Of a stretch of 64,000 nucleotides of DNA, positions 10,761 to 18,561 are shown piece by piece (positions within the stretch are counted from its first letter, which is position 1; every line of letters starts with the position of its first letter). A program made the translations under genes and the position numbers. The notes under the pieces were generated by a model. The model ran no database searches. It was not told the origin of the DNA and saw only the letters and a program-made list of their open reading frames with translations. Source of the stretch: Desulfonatronum sp. SC1 (GTDB taxonomy: Bacteria; Desulfobacterota; Desulfovibrionia; Desulfovibrionales; Desulfonatronaceae); NCBI RefSeq assembly GCF_003046795.1, contig NZ_PZKN01000001.1, positions 186,001-250,000 of the forward strand, in the 5' to 3' direction.

Positions 10761-11792
10761 TTAAAAGCGATTTCTCAAGAGCTGGCTGATTACCTGGGCC
10801 GTGAACTCCACCAGCGGGACGACCTTGGCGTAATCCATGCGGATCGGGCCGATGATGCCCACCACTCCCAGGGGGTCGTCCTGTCCCAGGTAGGGTGATG
10901 AAATCAGCGTGAATTCCTGCAAGCCTTCCTGGTTCTCTTCGCGCCCGAAGATGATGGATATGCCGTCGGGTTTGGCCACCTTGTCCAGCAGTTCCAGCAG
11001 CCTGGTACGTTCCTCCAGCATGCGCAGCAATTCCTGAAGCTTGGCCGGGTTGGCGAACTCCGGATGGGTGAAGAAGTTGACCGTGCCTTCGACATAGACC
11101 TCCCGCTCACTTCCCCCGGTGAACACCTGCTGGGCCAGGACCAGGGCCTGCTGGCTCATGGCCTGGTATTCACGCTGGACCGCGTCCATTTCCTGGAGCA
11201 GCTTGGCTCGGACCTGGGCCAGGGTCCGGCCTTGAAACAATTGATTCAGATAATTGCTGTACGTGGTCAGATCGTCCGTGCCCAACTCCGGATCCACGGA
11301 GAGGATTTTATTCTGGACGATGCCGCCCTCCACCACCAGAATGGCCATGGCGAGACCGGGTTTGAGCAAGACGAAGTCGATGTGCTTGAAGCCGATGTTC
11401 GAAGCCTTGGGTGCCAGGACCATGCTCACCTGGCGGGTGTAGGCTGATAACAGCCGGGAAGCGTTGCGCAGCAGTTCGGTGACGTCCAGACGGGAGTCGC
11501 CAATGTGCTCGGTAAGCCGGTTCCGTTGCTCCGGGGAGAGCGGGTGGTACTTCAGCAGCGTGTCCACATAAAAACGAAAGCCTTGCGCCGAGGGAATACG
11601 CCCTGCTGAGGTATGCGGTTGCTCCAGGTAACCCTTGTCAGTCAGGTCGGCCATGATGTTGCGGATGCTGGCCGGGCTGAGATTCAAATTGGACTTCTTG
11701 GCTATGGTCCGGGATCCCACGGGCGCGGCTGTCTGGATGTAATCCTCGATAAGCGTCGTCAAGACGCCGATTTCACGTGGCTGAAGTTCCAT
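10761..11792 (-). CDS. hrcA: Heat-inducible transcription repressor HrcA
   Basis: HrcA represses class I heat-shock genes by binding CIRCE; its folding depends on GroEL. The N-terminal winged helix (about residues 1-80) includes the recognition region LSPASIRNIMADL and the conserved Y-L-E-Q-P-H-T-S-A-G-R-I-P segment. The C-terminal dimerisation domain ends in a conserved G-V-V-G-I-I-G-P-x-R-M-D-Y pattern. At 343 aa the length is normal. A perfect CIRCE element lies 14 nt upstream of the start codon, so the gene represses itself along with grpE and dnaK. Confidence 0.97.
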   Translation of the reverse strand: MELQPREIGVLTTLIEDYIQTAAPVGSRTIAKKSNLNLSPASIRNIMADLTDKGYLEQPHTSAGRIPSAQGFRFYVDTLLKYHPLSPEQRNRLTEHIGDSRLDVTELLRNASRLLSAYTRQVSMVLAPKASNIGFKHIDFVLLKPGLAMAILVVEGGIVQNKILSVDPELGTDDLTTYSNYLNQLFQGRTLAQVRAKLLQEMDAVQREYQAMSQQALVLAQQVFTGGSEREVYVEGTVNFFTHPEFANPAKLQELLRMLEERTRLLELLDKVAKPDGISIIFGREENQEGLQEFTLISSPYLGQDDPLGVVGIIGPIRMDYAKVVPLVEFTAQVISQLLRNRF

Positions 11793-11805
11793 GGTGGTAT
11801 CCTGT

Positions 11806-11832
11806 CTAGCACTCGATACGAGAGAGTGCTAG
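11806..11832. promoter_or_regulatory. CIRCE operator (HrcA-binding inverted repeat)
   Basis: A perfect inverted repeat CTAGCACTC-N9-GAGTGCTAG matches the CIRCE consensus (TTAGCACTC-N9-GAGTGCTAA) at all but the outermost base pair. It sits between the predicted promoter and the hrcA start, where a bound repressor would block initiation or early elongation. Confidence 0.97.
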
Positions 11833-11834
11833 TC

Positions 11835-11863
11835 CCCATAAATATGCCAAAAGGTTCTGTCAA
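11835..11863 (-). promoter_or_regulatory. Predicted sigma-70 promoter of hrcA-grpE-dnaK
   Basis: On the minus strand a consensus TTGACA (11863-11858) is followed by a 17-nt spacer and TATGGG (11840-11835), directly upstream of CIRCE. The -35 is perfect and the -10 is weak; the link to CIRCE supports the assignment. Confidence 0.55.
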
Positions 11864-11972
11864 GGAAGGGGGAGTTGACGCAGGGCAGAGTTGTTCTCGA
11901 TCCTCGGGCGCTATCCGGACCGGTATCGATTTCGAAGTAGATGGCCCGGTGCGGGCGTTTCGCGACCGAACG

Positions 11973-12863
11973 TCAGCCCAGGTGGTGGAACACGTACTCC
12001 CGTAGCCCGTGCAGCCAGGGCCTGGGCTTGATGCCCGTAAGCGCGGTGAAGGATTCGGTGTTCAGAACGGAATAGGCGGGGCGGCGGGCTTTTTGCGGAT
12101 AATGGTCCGAGGTGATGGGGTGAACGTCGCATTGCAAACCTATGGCCTGAACAGCGGAAGCGGCCAGCTCGCACCAGGAGGCGCAGCCGCCGTTCACGAG
12201 ATGAAATATTCCGGTCCCCCCGGCGTTAAGCAGTGCAACGGAATATTCAGCCAGGTCCGGGGTGTAGGTCGGAGAGCCGATCTGGTCATGCACCACGTTC
12301 AAGGAAGTGCGCTGGGAGGCCAGGGAGAGAATTTTGGCCACGAAATTGGTCCGTCCCGGTCCGAAAAGCCAAGCCGTGCGGAGGATGCTCAATTTGTCCA
12401 GGGCCAGTTCCCGAAGCGCATTCTCCCCGGCCAGCTTGGTCTTGCCGTAGACGCAGAGCGGATTGACGGAATCCTCAGGCCGGTACGGCTCGCAGCCTTG
12501 GCCGTCGAAGACGAAATCCGTGCTGTAATGCACCAGGTGGATTCCGCGCTGTTTGGCCAAGCGCCCGAGTTTGGCTGGCAAAAGCTTGTTCACTCGCATG
12601 GCCAGATCCGGCTCGACCTCGGCCAGATCCACCTGGGTATAGGCCACGGTGTTGCAGACCGCGTCCGGCTCGTGGCGGTCCAGAAATACGGCGATTTGGT
12701 CCGTGTCGAAAAGATCCACGTCATCTCGGCCCACGGGCAGCACGGTCCAGCCCGCATTGGTCAGGGCGGCGCAGAGGGACTGGCCCAAGAGGCCGGTTTT
12801 GCCGCCCAGGACCATGACGGTTCGCGGTGTCTGGTGCGCGGCGGTATCGTTTTGGGCGGTCAT
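11973..12863 (-). CDS. rfbD: dTDP-4-dehydrorhamnose reductase
   Basis: RfbD/RmlD reduces dTDP-4-keto-L-rhamnose to dTDP-L-rhamnose with NAD(P)H. This 296-aa short-chain dehydrogenase has an N-terminal VMVLGGKTGLLG dinucleotide-binding motif, the HYSTDFVFDG segment carrying the catalytic Ser/Thr, and a YGKTK catalytic Tyr/Lys pair. Its start overlaps the end of rfbB by 4 nt, so the two are translationally coupled. rfbA and rfbC are not in the window; the pathway must be completed elsewhere. The product should feed LPS O-antigen or another surface polysaccharide. Confidence 0.92.
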   Translation of the reverse strand: MTAQNDTAAHQTPRTVMVLGGKTGLLGQSLCAALTNAGWTVLPVGRDDVDLFDTDQIAVFLDRHEPDAVCNTVAYTQVDLAEVEPDLAMRVNKLLPAKLGRLAKQRGIHLVHYSTDFVFDGQGCEPYRPEDSVNPLCVYGKTKLAGENALRELALDKLSILRTAWLFGPGRTNFVAKILSLASQRTSLNVVHDQIGSPTYTPDLAEYSVALLNAGGTGIFHLVNGGCASWCELAASAVQAIGLQCDVHPITSDHYPQKARRPAYSVLNTESFTALTGIKPRPWLHGLREYVFHHLG

Positions 12864-13912
12864 CGCCGCTCTCCGTACCAGGCGTCCATGAAATCACGGT
12901 AGCTGCCGTCCTGGACCCGGCGCAGCCATTCCCGGTTGCCCTCGTACCACTGGATGGTTTCCTGAAGCCCCTGTTCAAAGGTGACGGACGGGGCGAATCC
13001 CAGCTCACGGGCGGCCAGGGTGAAGTCCATGGCGTAGCGCCGGTCGTGGCCGGGGCGGTCTTGGACGTAGCGAATCAGGGAGTGGGGCTTGCCCAGCAGG
13101 TCCAGAATGGCCGTGACTACCTGGATGTTGGTGCGCTCGGCGTCGCCGCCGAAATTGTAGACTGCTCCGGGACGGCCCTGGTCCATGGCCAGTTCCACGC
13201 CGCGGCAATGGTCCAGGACGTGAATCCAGTCCCGGACGTTGGCCCCGTCGCCGTAAACAGGCAGGGGCTTGTCCTCCCAGGCCAGGGTGATCATCAGGGG
13301 GATCAGCTTCTCCGGGAACTGGAACGGGCCGTAGTTGTTGGAGCAGCGGGTGATCACCGTGGGCAGGCCGTAGGTTTCGTGATAGGCCCTGACCAGCAGG
13401 TCCGCGGAGGCTTTGGACGCGGAGTAGGGGCTGTTGGGTGCCAGGGGCGTTTCCTCGGTGAATTGGCCTTCGAGGCCGAGGGTTCCGTAGACCTCATCCG
13501 TGGAAACCTGCAGGAAGAGCTCGATCTCCGCCTTGCGGGAGGCCTCCAGCAGATTGTGCGTGCCCTGGATGTTCGTGGTGATGAAAGGCGAGGAATCGTG
13601 GATGGATCGGTCCACATGGGACTCCGCCGCGAAATTGAGCACGGCCTGGATGCGGTGTTCGGTCAACAGGCGGGGAACCAGTTCCGGATCGGCGATGTCT
13701 CCGTGGACGAAAACATACCGCGAGTCCGGACCTTGGCCCTGTTCCCGGCTTCGCTCCAGGGACAGCAGGTTCATCCTGTTTCCGGCGTAGGTCAGCTTGT
13801 CCAGGTTGACGACGAGCAGATCCTTGCGGCGCTTCAGCAGGGACAGAATAAAGTTGGAGGCGATGAATCCGCATCCTCCGGTGACCAGAATGCGGGTGAG
13901 GCGGCGTTGCAT
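12860..13912 (-). CDS. rfbB: dTDP-glucose 4,6-dehydratase
   Basis: RfbB/RmlB converts dTDP-glucose to dTDP-4-keto-6-deoxyglucose using tightly bound NAD+. The Rossmann motif is VTGGCGFIASNF, the active-site T-D-E motif lies in STDEVYG, and the Tyr/Lys pair is in YSASKASAD. The start was set to the ATG at 13912, preceded by AGAGG at the right spacing, giving 350 aa; an in-frame codon at 13951 adds a non-family N-terminus. The C-terminal segment includes the usual DRPGHDRRYAMD substrate-binding run. Confidence 0.95.
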   Translation of the reverse strand: MQRRLTRILVTGGCGFIASNFILSLLKRRKDLLVVNLDKLTYAGNRMNLLSLERSREQGQGPDSRYVFVHGDIADPELVPRLLTEHRIQAVLNFAAESHVDRSIHDSSPFITTNIQGTHNLLEASRKAEIELFLQVSTDEVYGTLGLEGQFTEETPLAPNSPYSASKASADLLVRAYHETYGLPTVITRCSNNYGPFQFPEKLIPLMITLAWEDKPLPVYGDGANVRDWIHVLDHCRGVELAMDQGRPGAVYNFGGDAERTNIQVVTAILDLLGKPHSLIRYVQDRPGHDRRYAMDFTLAARELGFAPSVTFEQGLQETIQWYEGNREWLRRVQDGSYRDFMDAWYGERR

Positions 13913-13932
13913 GCGTGATCCTCTTGAATATG

Positions 13933-13959
13933 CGGGCACGAAGATTCTCAATGTGCCCG
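13933..13959. repeat. Inverted repeat upstream of rfbB
   Basis: CGGGCAC and GTGCCCG are separated by 13 nt, 21 nt upstream of the rfbB start. There is no T tract, so it is not a terminator. It could be an operator or a 5'-leader hairpin; nothing more can be said. Confidence 0.4.
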
Positions 13960-14056
13960 GATGTATTGTAAAGGGTGAGTTTGGTGATCGATTGGCGAGA
14001 GAGAATTGCTTCGCCGGGACAGAGGCGCAATCTTGTAGCCTTGGCCCTGGGGGAGG

Positions 14057-14266
14057 TCAAATCTCCGATTGGGAGACGGTCAGGCCTGTCAGTGTTTGGA
14101 GCACCTCGACCGTCAGTTGCTTGCCCCGGGGCAAAACCTTGTCGATTGCCACGTTCGAAGGCTTTCCCAGTTGAAGGGCCTTTTGATCCAGGCGGTCGCA
14201 ACGCTCCCCCATTTCGTTCAGGAACGTCTGCCGCATATGCTGGAGCAGAACATTGGTCTTATTCAT
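14057..14266 (-). CDS. Small protein of unknown function (69 aa) behind the GGDEF gene
   Basis: A 69-residue protein starts 2 nt after the stop codon of the dual-receiver GGDEF gene, with an AAGGATGG-like ribosome binding site inside the end of that gene. The tight coupling supports it as a real gene. The N-terminal half is amphipathic helical with an F-L-N-E-M-G-E-R-x-D-R-L pattern, faintly like the first helix of Hpt domains, but it has no phosphoaccepting His motif. The C-terminal half is short and polar. It may be an accessory to the upstream signalling proteins; function unknown. Confidence 0.6.
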   Translation of the reverse strand: MNKTNVLLQHMRQTFLNEMGERCDRLDQKALQLGKPSNVAIDKVLPRGKQLTVEVLQTLTGLTVSQSEI

Positions 14267-14268
14267 GG

Positions 14269-15699
14269 TCAGCCATCCTTGAACATGGAATGGCCGAGTC
14301 GAACACGGTCCCGACCGCTGCGTTTGGCGTCGTACAGGGCCTCGTCCGCTGCCACGAGCATGGCCGAGGCGTCGGGAAACGCATCGGCCATGACCGCTCC
14401 AGCGCTCAGGGTCACGGTAAAAAATTCGTCCTCCGCGGTAAATCGGATTTTCTTGAAGCGTTCGCGGATGTCGTTCAGCAGCTCCCGAGCCGCCTCGGGT
14501 TCGCATCGAGGGAGAACCGCGGCAAACTCCTCGCCGCCGTACCGGCCGATGCCATCGGTCTTGCGTAGCCGCTGTTTCAGGAGATGGGCCAGAGCCTTGA
14601 TCACCTGATCGCCCACCACGTGGCCGTAGCTGTCGTTGACTTTTTTGAAGTGGTCGATGTCCAGCATGGCCACGCACAGACACGTCCCGTCACGTTGGGC
14701 TCGGGCAAACTCCAGAGCTATCTGTTCCTTGATCCGGGAGTGCTTGAGCAGCCCGGTCAGGCTGTCCTTGACCATCAGTTCCGTGATCTGGCGCATCCGT
14801 GCAGCCCGGATTGAGACCGCCACGGTCAGATGGCGGTCCGAAATGGGCTTGGTCAGAAAATCGTCACCTCCGCTGCTCAAGGCTGAAAGCTGCCGATCCT
14901 TGTTCGTTTCCGCGGAAAGGTAAATGATCGGAATGCTGAGCCACTCTTCGTGCATTCGGATGACCCGTGCCAAATCCATTCCGGTATAGCCGGGCATGGC
15001 CACGTCCATGAGGATCAGTTCCGGCTGAAATTCATCCATGACGTCCAGGATGCGTCGCGGATCGCTCATGGTGCGGGCTTCCATCCCGGCCGCTCTCAGG
15101 ACCAGGGCATAGTGCTTGGCCAATTCCTCGTCATCGTCCACGATCAACAGGCGATGCGGGATGTCCTGTTTGCGGCGAATGGCCTGTTCGACTCGGTCGA
15201 TGAGCTTGGGGACGTCCACGGGCTTGGTGAAGAAGCCTTCCGCACCGATGCGCGCGGCCTGGACTCGCACTTCAAAGGTGTCCCGGTCGGAGAGAAAAAT
15301 GATTGGCCGCTCCAGATCCTTAAATTCCGGGGTAAGGACCATGTGCTCGATGGTGTTCAGGCCGTTGGCGTGAAAGGCCACGTCCAGAATCAAAACGTCC
15401 GGCTTGCGGTAGCGGATAGCCTGGGCCGCCTCGTTTAGCAGGGTGTAGCGATGGAGCACGTAACCGAAGTGTCCGAATAAACGTATCAGTTCTCGGGCCA
15501 AAGGCTCTTCGTCCTCCACCAGGCAGATTACGATTTCGCCGTTGACTCTCGAGGGATGAATTGCATGAACGTCGATACCGCGGGTCGGCGACGTCTCGGG
15601 GGATGTTTCGGAATCTGGCCGCGCAGGGCATGCACTTCGTGTTGAAGATCGAGCAGATCTTGCGAAGTCGGCATCGTCGTTCCAGAAGGGTGCATCCAT
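14269..15699 (-). CDS. PleD-like diguanylate cyclase with two receiver domains
   Basis: Receiver 1 (about residues 57-175, LVEDEEPLAREL and VLILDVAFH), receiver 2 (about 182-300, LLIVDDDEEL, LILMDVAMPGYTG, FLTKPISD) and a C-terminal GGDEF domain (about 315-470, RYGGEEF). GGEEF is a catalytically competent form, and the inhibitory RxxD site is present five residues upstream (RKTD), so c-di-GMP synthesis with product inhibition is predicted. Start problem: the first ~50 residues are Arg/Ser-rich shadow sequence lying inside the Hpt gene. No ATG, GTG or TTG occurs between the Hpt stop (15528) and the first conserved residues except a GTG inside the LVEDEE motif. The true start is unresolved. Confidence 0.85.
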   Translation of the reverse strand: MDAPFWNDDADFARSARSSTRSACPARPDSETSPETSPTRGIDVHAIHPSRVNGEIVICLVEDEEPLARELIRLFGHFGYVLHRYTLLNEAAQAIRYRKPDVLILDVAFHANGLNTIEHMVLTPEFKDLERPIIFLSDRDTFEVRVQAARIGAEGFFTKPVDVPKLIDRVEQAIRRKQDIPHRLLIVDDDEELAKHYALVLRAAGMEARTMSDPRRILDVMDEFQPELILMDVAMPGYTGMDLARVIRMHEEWLSIPIIYLSAETNKDRQLSALSSGGDDFLTKPISDRHLTVAVSIRAARMRQITELMVKDSLTGLLKHSRIKEQIALEFARAQRDGTCLCVAMLDIDHFKKVNDSYGHVVGDQVIKALAHLLKQRLRKTDGIGRYGGEEFAAVLPRCEPEAARELLNDIRERFKKIRFTAEDEFFTVTLSAGAVMADAFPDASAMLVAADEALYDAKRSGRDRVRLGHSMFKDG

Positions 15700-15947
15700 T
15701 CCTGGATGCGGATTTCCAGATTTCTGGCCGCCGCGCCCAATTCAGGAAAGCCAAAGGTTCCGGCGGAGCCGGCCATTCTATGCAAGGCGTGCTTCAGGTC
15801 TTCCAGAAGCGGTGCCGGTTCGGAACTTGAGGCCAAAGCGTCGGCCAAGTTCTGCAACTCGGGAATGTCGCTGGCTAGGCGCTGGCGATACGTTTCGTGC
15901 AAGGCCCGTAATTCGGACAGGATGGCTGCGGACTTATCTTCAGCCAT
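15528..15947 (-). CDS. Histidine phosphotransfer (Hpt) domain protein
   Basis: A 139-aa stand-alone Hpt protein. The phosphoaccepting histidine lies in HRMAGSAGTFGFPEL (about residue 57), the canonical H-x-x-K/R-G-S/A-x-x-x-x-G pattern. It should shuttle phosphate between a kinase and the neighbouring receivers. The start overlaps the end of the upstream receiver gene by 8 nt. The last ~20 residues are Arg/Pro-rich and unlike an Hpt domain, and the frame ends exactly where the next gene's first receiver domain begins in the +1 frame. A fused Hpt-REC-REC-GGDEF protein is therefore possible. Confidence 0.85.
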   Translation of the reverse strand: MAEDKSAAILSELRALHETYRQRLASDIPELQNLADALASSSEPAPLLEDLKHALHRMAGSAGTFGFPELGAAARNLEIRIQEWMHPSGTTMPTSQDLLDLQHEVHALRGQIPKHPPRRRRPAVSTFMQFIPRESTAKS

Positions 15948-16328
15948 TGCGCATGTGCTCCCAGACCGCGTGAACCTCGTCGGCCAGCTTCATGGGATCA
16001 AAGGGCTTGGCGATCACCCCTTGCGCCCCAAGAGCCAGGTATGCGGAAAACTCTTGCGGCTGGACCTTTGCGGTCAAGAAAACCACGGGGGTGTTCGCCA
16101 GATCGGGTATTTTTCTGAGTTCGCGCATGGTGGTCGGGCCGTCCATGTCCGGCATCATCACGTCCAGCAGGATCAGGTCCGGAACGAACGCTTTCACGAT
16201 CGCCAGAGCTTCCGGCCAAAGGAGCAAACCATCAAGGTAAATCCACCGACCATTTCCAAGGCTACCTGAGCCACGGCCTGGGTGTCCGGTTCGTTTTCCT
16301 CGTAGAGAATGTTCTGGAGCCTGCTCAT
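15940..16328 (-). pseudogene. Single-domain response regulator with a frameshift
   Basis: Translation from the ATG at 16328 gives a receiver N-terminus (MSRLQNILYEENEPDT...) that runs into a stop about 41 codons later. The rest of the receiver (EALAIVKAF, LILLDVMMPDMDG with the phosphoacceptor Asp, GVIAKPFD with the conserved Lys) continues in the next frame to 15940. Joining them needs one extra base near 16211-16216, where a G run in GGCCGG appears one base short. The acidic pair region is EENE instead of the usual VEDE or VDDD, which would weaken Mg binding. Either this is a decaying gene or a one-base sequence error. The position before Hpt suggests that it once fed the same relay. Confidence 0.75.
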
Positions 16329-16485
16329 GGTGTGTCCGGGAGAGATCAAGAGTCAGAATGACGAAAGTCGTCTATCACTATTTCAACACTGGCCGCAACT
16401 ATCGTCACACCTACGTAGAATGCCGCTTTATGTCCATGACGGAATGTAAAGCCTAGCCGATAGTTCTCTTGTGGAAGTGTAACGA

Positions 16486-17283
16486 CTAGCCCAGCCAGCG
16501 TTTGCGCCGACGGTAGTGCTTGACGTCCCGGTAGCTGCGTTTTTCACCGCCATGGCCCAGGCCGAGGTAGAATTCTTGAACATCCGGATTGTTCAACAGG
16601 GACTCCGAAGAACCATCCATGACGATGCGGCCGTTTTCCAGAATGTAGCCGTGTTGGGCGATGCTCAGGGCGGCCCGTGCGTTCTGCTCCACCAGGAGGA
16701 TGGTCACGCCTTCCTCTTGGTTGACCCGCTGGACGATGGTGAAAATTTCCTCCACCAGCAACGGGGCCAGCCCCAGGGATGGCTCGTCAAGTAAAAGCAG
16801 TTTCGGCTTGGCCATCAGGGCTCGGCCAATGGCCAGCATCTGCTGTTCACCGCCGGAAAGATAGCCGGCAAGCTGCTTGCGGCGTTCCTGAAGGCGGGGG
16901 AAGTATTCGTAGACCCGTTTCAAGGACTCGGGGTATTCCGAAGTCGGGCGGGTGAAACCGCCGCAACGGAGGTTCTCCTCAACGCTCAAATCCTCGAAGA
17001 CGCGGCGCCCCTCCATGACCTGGAAGATGCCCTCGCGCACGATCTTTTCGGGCAAGGTCTTGTGAATAGGCCGGTCCTGATAGATGACCGCGCCTTCGGT
17101 GATCTCGCCGTCCTCGGTGCGGATCAACCCGGATACGGCCTTGAGGGTGGTGGATTTGCCCGCGCCGTTGGGGCCTAGCAGGGCCGTAATCCGGCCCTGG
17201 CGGACCTTCAGGGAAAGCCCTTTGAGTACCAGAATGACGTCGTTGTACACGACTTCAAGATTTTCGATTTTAAGCAGGTCCAT
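16486..17283 (-). CDS. livF: Branched-chain amino acid-type ABC transporter ATPase, LivF family
   Basis: A 265-aa LivF-type ATPase, the second nucleotide-binding subunit of Liv importers. Walker A is GPNGAGKST, the signature is YLSGGEQQ, Walker B is LLLLDEPSLGLAP, and the switch His is replaced by Gln in LLVEQNA, as usual for LivF. The ATG at 17283 matches the family start (MDLLKIENLEV); another ATG at 17304 is possible, and neither has a clear ribosome binding site. The C-terminus has a basic tail (H-Y-R-R-R-K-R-W) beyond the usual end. It is separated from the binding-protein gene by a strong stem-loop. Confidence 0.93.
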   Translation of the reverse strand: MDLLKIENLEVVYNDVILVLKGLSLKVRQGRITALLGPNGAGKSTTLKAVSGLIRTEDGEITEGAVIYQDRPIHKTLPEKIVREGIFQVMEGRRVFEDLSVEENLRCGGFTRPTSEYPESLKRVYEYFPRLQERRKQLAGYLSGGEQQMLAIGRALMAKPKLLLLDEPSLGLAPLLVEEIFTIVQRVNQEEGVTILLVEQNARAALSIAQHGYILENGRIVMDGSSESLLNNPDVQEFYLGLGHGGEKRSYRDVKHYRRRKRWLG

Positions 17284-17328
17284 GGCGGTGGGGTCAGAGT
17301 TCATGTTTTGGCGAACGTGCCATGTGGC

Positions 17329-17357
17329 GTGGGGGCGGTTTTGTGAGCCGCCCCCAC
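17329..17357 (-). promoter_or_regulatory. Intercistronic stem-loop between binding-protein gene and livF
   Basis: A perfect 10-bp stem (GTGGGGGCGG / CCGCCCCCAC) with a 9-nt loop lies 9 nt after the binding-protein stop. There is no T tract on the minus strand, so it is more likely a 3'-end protecting hairpin that raises the level of the binding-protein message relative to livF than a full terminator. Confidence 0.7.
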
Positions 17358-17365
17358 GGAGATTT

Positions 17366-18526
17366 TTAATGCCCGAACCACTCCGGACGACGCTCAAGTT
17401 CCTGCTCGGCCACCAACTCCATGCGATCTTCAAAGAGTTGGTAGAGGTACACGGTCATGTTCGGTCGGTGATCGTCCTCGAAAAAGCTGATCGGCGGGGT
17501 CAGGCCCATGGGATCGAAGTCGCGCAGGGTCCGGGAGGCGTCTCGGATGGCCGGTCCGGTGATCGCGCCCTGCTCCGTCGCGACGCGGATGGCCTCGGCC
17601 ATGGTGTACATGGAGGCGAAGCCGCGAATGTAGTGGATATTCTGCGGACGGCCGCCGGTGAGTTCCTCGATGACCTTCATGCCCGGCACGTCCGCGCCGT
17701 AGACCACGGAGGTATGCAGACCATAGTGCCCATTGACCGCCGGTCCGGCCAGCTTCAGAAGCTGTTCGTCACTGCCCCAGATGTTGGTGATGAATTTGGC
17801 CTGCATGCCGATCTTCTGGGCGTCCTTGAGAATCACCGCGGTGGAGGAGATGGTCCCGCCCACCCAGACGTAGTCCGGGGCTAGGCGCTGCATGCGCAGC
17901 AATTGGCTGGTGGCGTCCATATCCCCTAGGCCGACGTTGTCTTCGCCTACCAGCTCGAAGCCCAGATCCTGGGCAAAGGCCTTGATGGCCGGAATGGGCG
18001 CCAGGCCATAAGGGTGGTTGGGGTAGAGCAGGCCGAGCTTGATGGGGCGGTCTTCGGTCCAGTTGTCATGGAAGTACTGCAGGGCGGCTCGGGCCTGGGT
18101 GGAATAGTCCGCGGCGATGAAGAAGTTGTAGGGCGCGGTTTTGGGATCGGTCAAGTGCGCGGAATAGGAAGCCGAATAGGTCGGGATTTCATCCCGGGCC
18201 ACGAATCGAACCAGGGCTTCCGTGTCCGCGGTACCCCATCCCTGCAGGGCCACGATGCCCTGGCCCTTGAAGCGGTTGTAGGCCGCGATGGCCTGTTGGA
18301 CGTTGTAGGCGTAGTCCACTTGGAGCAATTCGACCTTCTGCCCGGCTATGCCGCCCTGCTTGTTCAGGTATTCGGCGCAATGCCGAATACCGTCGGCATA
18401 TGGCCGGCCTACGTCGGACGTGGGGCCGCTCAGGTCGGACAGCACGCCGATCTTGATCTGGGCCAGACCCGGTGACGACGTGAACAGGATCATGGCCACC
18501 GCCAGTGTGAAAAAACCGCGTCTCAT
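17366..18526 (-). CDS. Liv-type ABC transporter periplasmic substrate-binding protein
   Basis: A 386-aa periplasmic binding protein with a cleavable signal (MRRGFFTLAVAMILF...GLA-Q) and the Peripla_BP_6 start IKIGVLSDLSGPTSDVG. I chose the ATG at 18526 because AGGAGG is 8 nt upstream; an ATG six bases earlier sits too close to that site. The fold class covers branched-chain amino acids, amides, short fatty acids and aromatic acids, so the ligand is not decided by sequence. Its partner in the operon is an acyl-CoA ligase, which hints at a carboxylic acid. Confidence 0.9.
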   Translation of the reverse strand: MRRGFFTLAVAMILFTSSPGLAQIKIGVLSDLSGPTSDVGRPYADGIRHCAEYLNKQGGIAGQKVELLQVDYAYNVQQAIAAYNRFKGQGIVALQGWGTADTEALVRFVARDEIPTYSASYSAHLTDPKTAPYNFFIAADYSTQARAALQYFHDNWTEDRPIKLGLLYPNHPYGLAPIPAIKAFAQDLGFELVGEDNVGLGDMDATSQLLRMQRLAPDYVWVGGTISSTAVILKDAQKIGMQAKFITNIWGSDEQLLKLAGPAVNGHYGLHTSVVYGADVPGMKVIEELTGGRPQNIHYIRGFASMYTMAEAIRVATEQGAITGPAIRDASRTLRDFDPMGLTPPISFFEDDHRPNMTVYLYQLFEDRMELVAEQELERRPEWFGH

Positions 18527-18561
18527 TGCCATCCCTCCTTGGAATATGTGAAAAAAAACTG

